Source: Deltaproteobacteria bacterium RBG_16_54_18 (GTDB lineage: Bacteria > Desulfobacterota > B13-G15 > RBG-16-54-18). Taken from it: a stretch of 16,508 nt of DNA. Both the position numbers and the translations under genes were made by a program. The stretch covers positions 1 through 16,508 of the forward strand of contig MGQT01000108.1 of NCBI GenBank assembly GCA_001797935.1, given 5' to 3'. This document shows, piece by piece, positions 14,191-16,508 of this stretch. The notes under the pieces are model-generated. The model saw only the letters and a program-made list of their open reading frames with translations. It was not told where the DNA came from and did no database searches. The stretch's first letter is position 1. Every line of letters starts with the position of its first letter.

Positions 14191-15447
14191 ATGACAAGCC
14201 TACATTCAATGCGGAAAAACGTGGATGTCCACCAGGCAGCTCATAAAAAAAATAGAGGTATCCTCGTGAAACAAGTTAATGTGCATAAGGCTCAGAGCGT
14301 GGGGATTGTACAAAAAAACTATTTTCAATGTGCACTTCCCCCTGATGAGCTCATACTGGAGAGCGGCGAGAAGCTCGGCCCCATCACCGTTGCCTATGAG
14401 GCCCATGGTAGGCTGAATAAAGAGCATTCCAACGCTATTCTCATCCTTCATGCCTTAAGCGGCGATGCCCATGCGGCAGGTCTTTATAAAGGAGATGAGC
14501 AACCCGGTTGGTGGGACGATATGATTGGCCCGGGTAGGGCCTTTGATACCAATAGGTATTTCGTCATTTGCTCAAATGTCTTGGGAGGTTGCCAGGGTAC
14601 TACGGGTCCATCTTCGATCAATCCGAAAACAGGCGAGCCATATGGTCTCGATTTTCCGATCATTAGTATCTCGGATATGGTCACTGTGCAGCGGCTCCTC
14701 ATCGATCACCTCGAGATTGACCAGCTGCTTTCCGTGGCAGGAGGCTCCATGGGCGGCATGCAGGCCTTGGAGTGGTTAATTGCCTATCCCGATAGGCTCA
14801 AGAGCGCCATCGTCATCGCCACCGCAACAAAACACTCGCCTCAGCAGATTGCCTTTCATGAGGTGGGGAGGCAGGCGATTATGGCTGATCCTCATTGGAA
14901 GGGGGGTTACTACGACGGTAGTCGCCTTCCGGCGAAGGGGCTTGCCGTTGCCCGTATGATCGGCCATATCACCTATATGAGTACGATCTCGATGGCGGAG
15001 AAATTCAGGAGACGCCCAGGAGATGAAAAGTCGCACAAATTCAGCGCAGGTTCCGAGGTAGAGGATTACCTCCAGAATCGAGGGGATCATTTTGTCAAAA
15101 GGTTTGATGCCAATTCTTATCTCTATATCACGAGGGCGATCGATTCCTTCGATTGCTCGAGAGGAAAAAATCTTTACGAAGTCTTCAAAGGGATCAAAGC
15201 CAAAATTCTGGTTCTGGCGTTTAAATCGGATTGGCTCTATCCAGCTGAACAATCCCGTGAGATTGTCAAGGCCTGCAAATTGGCCGGGGTTGATACAACG
15301 TATTGCGAGATCGACTCGACGTACGGCCATGATGCCTTTCTTCTGGAGGTTGATGAAGAGACACACCTGGTCAAACATTTTTTGCACAGGTTATCCGTCA
15401 AAAACGGGATAGAAGGGAAATACCGAGTGATGGAATATGCTATCTGA
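14191..15447 (+). CDS. metX: Homoserine O-acetyltransferase
   Basis: MetX activates homoserine for MetY. It is an alpha/beta hydrolase with all the catalytic residues, numbered from the ATG at 14191: nucleophile S186 in AGGSMGGMQ, D347 in FKSDWLYP and H380 in YGHDAFL. Also visible are LHALSGDAHA (86-95) and the NVLGGCQGTTGPSS segment (129-142). The start is uncertain. The ATG at 14191 has GGAAG six bases upstream but gives about 35 residues before family homology. A GTG at 14266 has AGAGG seven bases upstream and gives a more usual 393 residues. Acetyl rather than succinyl specificity is suggested by the adjacent metY and not proven. The end overlaps metW by 11 bases. Confidence 0.93.
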   Translation: MTSLHSMRKNVDVHQAAHKKNRGILVKQVNVHKAQSVGIVQKNYFQCALPPDELILESGEKLGPITVAYEAHGRLNKEHSNAILILHALSGDAHAAGLYKGDEQPGWWDDMIGPGRAFDTNRYFVICSNVLGGCQGTTGPSSINPKTGEPYGLDFPIISISDMVTVQRLLIDHLEIDQLLSVAGGSMGGMQALEWLIAYPDRLKSAIVIATATKHSPQQIAFHEVGRQAIMADPHWKGGYYDGSRLPAKGLAVARMIGHITYMSTISMAEKFRRRPGDEKSHKFSAGSEVEDYLQNRGDHFVKRFDANSYLYITRAIDSFDCSRGKNLYEVFKGIKAKILVLAFKSDWLYPAEQSREIVKACKLAGVDTTYCEIDSTYGHDAFLLEVDEETHLVKHFLHRLSVKNGIEGKYRVMEYAI

Positions 15448-16084
15448 GACCATTCCCTTAGAATATAGAGCCACCCTTAAGTGGATTCGTCATGGGTCAT
15501 CCGTCTTGGACCTCGGCTGCGGCGACGGGACACTCTTGTCGCTCCTTGTCCGCGAGAAGGATGCCAAGGCTCAAGGCATTGAGATCGACGAGCAGGCCAT
15601 CCATCAATGTGTCGTCAGGGGCCTCAGCGTATTTCATGAGGATATCGATCGTGGGCTGTCCGACTACTCGGATCACTCCTTTGACTATGTAGTGCTCAAT
15701 CAGACTTTTCAGCAGGTGAAACTGCCTGATATCGTTTTGCAAGAGGCCTTACGGGTAGGAAGGAAGGTTATCGTCGGTTTCCCCAATTTTGCCCATTACC
15801 AGGCTCGTTTTCAGATATTCTTTCAAGGCAAGACCCCGGTGACACCTTCCCTGCCTTATGAATGGTATGATACCCCCAATCTCCATTTCTTGAGTATTTC
15901 GGACTTTATCGTATATTGCCGCCGGCGAGAGATTACCATTGAAGATTCGTCCTTCATGGGGAAAAACGGGATCATAAAGATATTTCCCAACCTATTTGCG
16001 CTGGTAGCGATATTTCTCATATCGCCGTTGGATAGCGAAGGCAATTCCCATGGGGCGAGTATCCGTAAAAACATCACGAGATAG
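15437..16084 (+). CDS. metW: MetW methyltransferase-like protein
   Basis: MetW is a class I SAM-dependent methyltransferase-fold protein usually encoded next to metX and needed with it for methionine synthesis in several Proteobacteria. The 215 residues show motif I DLGCGDGTLL (25-34), the acidic end of strand 2 (GIEID), FDYVVLNQTFQQ (82-93) and the MetW-typical GFPNFAHYQARFQIFFQGKT (113-132), followed by LPYEWYDTPNLHFLS. The 11-base overlap with metX indicates coupled translation and supports a joint role. The catalytic role of the family is still debated. Confidence 0.93.
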   Translation: MLSETIPLEYRATLKWIRHGSSVLDLGCGDGTLLSLLVREKDAKAQGIEIDEQAIHQCVVRGLSVFHEDIDRGLSDYSDHSFDYVVLNQTFQQVKLPDIVLQEALRVGRKVIVGFPNFAHYQARFQIFFQGKTPVTPSLPYEWYDTPNLHFLSISDFIVYCRRREITIEDSSFMGKNGIIKIFPNLFALVAIFLISPLDSEGNSHGASIRKNITR

Positions 16085-16095
16085 AACAGATTTAG

Positions 16096-16414
16096 TTTTC
16101 CGGCACGCCCAGTTACAAGGAGTATCGTCTTGCCAAAAAAACAGATGACCGGATTTGGGGGGATGATCAGCGTGGAGTTGAAGGGAGGGTTCCCAGAAGT
16201 GGAAAAATTCGTTTCCCGACTTAGACTATTTTTGCTTGCGGAAAGCCTGGGCGGTGTAGAATCACTTGTGTGTTACCCCCCTCGGATGACCCATAGTGCG
16301 CTGTCAAGAGATGAGCGAATAAAACGGGGGATAAGGGATAACCTTGTTCGTCTCTCCGTAGGCATTGAGAACAAGGCTGATTTAAAAGAGGATCTGCAAA
16401 ATGTCTTGAGTTAA
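16096..16414 (+). pseudogene. C-terminal remnant of a cystathionine gamma-synthase/MetZ-type PLP enzyme
   Basis: Only the last roughly 100 residues of a Cys/Met-metabolism PLP enzyme remain. They include QMTGFGGMISVELKGG, LAESLGGVESLV and DNLVRLSVGIENKADL, all typical of the family's C-terminal domain. About 290 N-terminal residues, including the PLP lysine, are absent. Upstream, the homology continues as PSYKEYRLAKK in a different frame (16108-16140) and then meets a stop at 16093-16095. The two frames are separated by a run of seven A's (16135-16141); one A fewer would join them. A TTG at 16130 with AAGGAG seven bases upstream could still express a 94-residue fragment. Position behind metW suggests the operon once carried a second sulfhydrylase or synthase that decayed. 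Confidence 0.8.
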
Positions 16415-16464
16415 CATGTTCCAATGAGCTTTATGAATCTTAGGAGTCAGACTGAATAATTTGC

Positions 16465-16493
16465 TTGACAAAAGGCCGAACAGCAGCTATTTT
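16465..16493 (+). promoter_or_regulatory. Promoter reading out of the right edge
   Basis: TTGACA (16465-16470) and TATTTT (16488-16493) are spaced exactly 17 bases, just after the metB-like remnant. The gene it would serve lies beyond the window. No terminator is seen between the remnant and this promoter. Confidence 0.5.
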
Positions 16494-16508
16494 TTATTCT
16501 TAAGCATA

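Noticed and set aside
14776..15387. Minus-strand frame of 203 codons opposite metX
   Set aside because: Shadow of metX, which has a complete catalytic triad.
1..16508. CRISPR array, prophage or intact insertion sequence
   Set aside because: No regularly spaced repeats, transposase, integrase or phage genes are visible on either strand.

Overview
The window looks like chromosome from an anaerobic, probably Deltaproteobacterial (Desulfobacterota, Syntrophus-like) bacterium. This is inferred from gene content: a FixABCX-type electron-transfer flavoprotein cluster, Feo-type ferrous iron uptake, a biotin synthase whose auxiliary-cluster residues resemble the anaerobe type, a cluster-type LarE, and a Cys-rich HTH regulator of a style common in that group. 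No rRNA, tRNA, CRISPR or intact mobile element is visible.

Layout. (1) Positions 1-2723, minus strand: an iron-uptake operon reading out of the left edge. The order is fur, then a Fur-FeoA-FeoA fusion gene, then feoB (cut by the window). Both junctions overlap, and a strong promoter has Fur-type palindromes over its -10. (2) Positions 2724-3297: a gene-poor stretch with one hairpin and a possible gene relic. (3) Positions 3298-7564, plus strand: etfB-etfA-fixC-fixX followed closely by larE. (4) Positions 7565-7750: a convergent gap carrying a long perfect hairpin repeat, with a half copy near 11.6 kb. (5) Positions 7751-10776, minus strand: xdhC, a ThiI/MnmA-like PP-loop ATPase and bioB, tightly packed. 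(6) Positions 10923-10958: face-to-face promoters share one palindrome. (7) Positions 10991-11395: a small HTH regulator with seven C-terminal cysteines. (8) Positions 11487-16414, plus strand: a sulfur amino-acid operon, metY-cysK-metX-metW, ending in a broken metB/metZ-type remnant. It is preceded by a strong promoter with a second copy of the palindrome, a Cys/Met-rich leader peptide and an intrinsic terminator.

From about 6.7 to 16.4 kb, almost every gene handles sulfur: LarE (sulfur insertion into the lactate-racemase nickel cofactor), BioB (sulfur insertion into biotin), the PP-loop protein (probable tRNA thiolation), XdhC (molybdenum-cofactor sulfuration) and MetX/MetY/CysK (making homocysteine and cysteine). 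The regulator sits between the two sulfur operons and near-identical palindromes lie in the promoters on both sides. I infer that it is a sulfur- or redox-responsive regulator controlling itself, xdhC-PP-loop-bioB and the met/cys operon, with leader-peptide attenuation as a second layer on the met/cys operon. This regulatory module and the Fur-FeoA-FeoA fusion are the most novel-looking content of the window.
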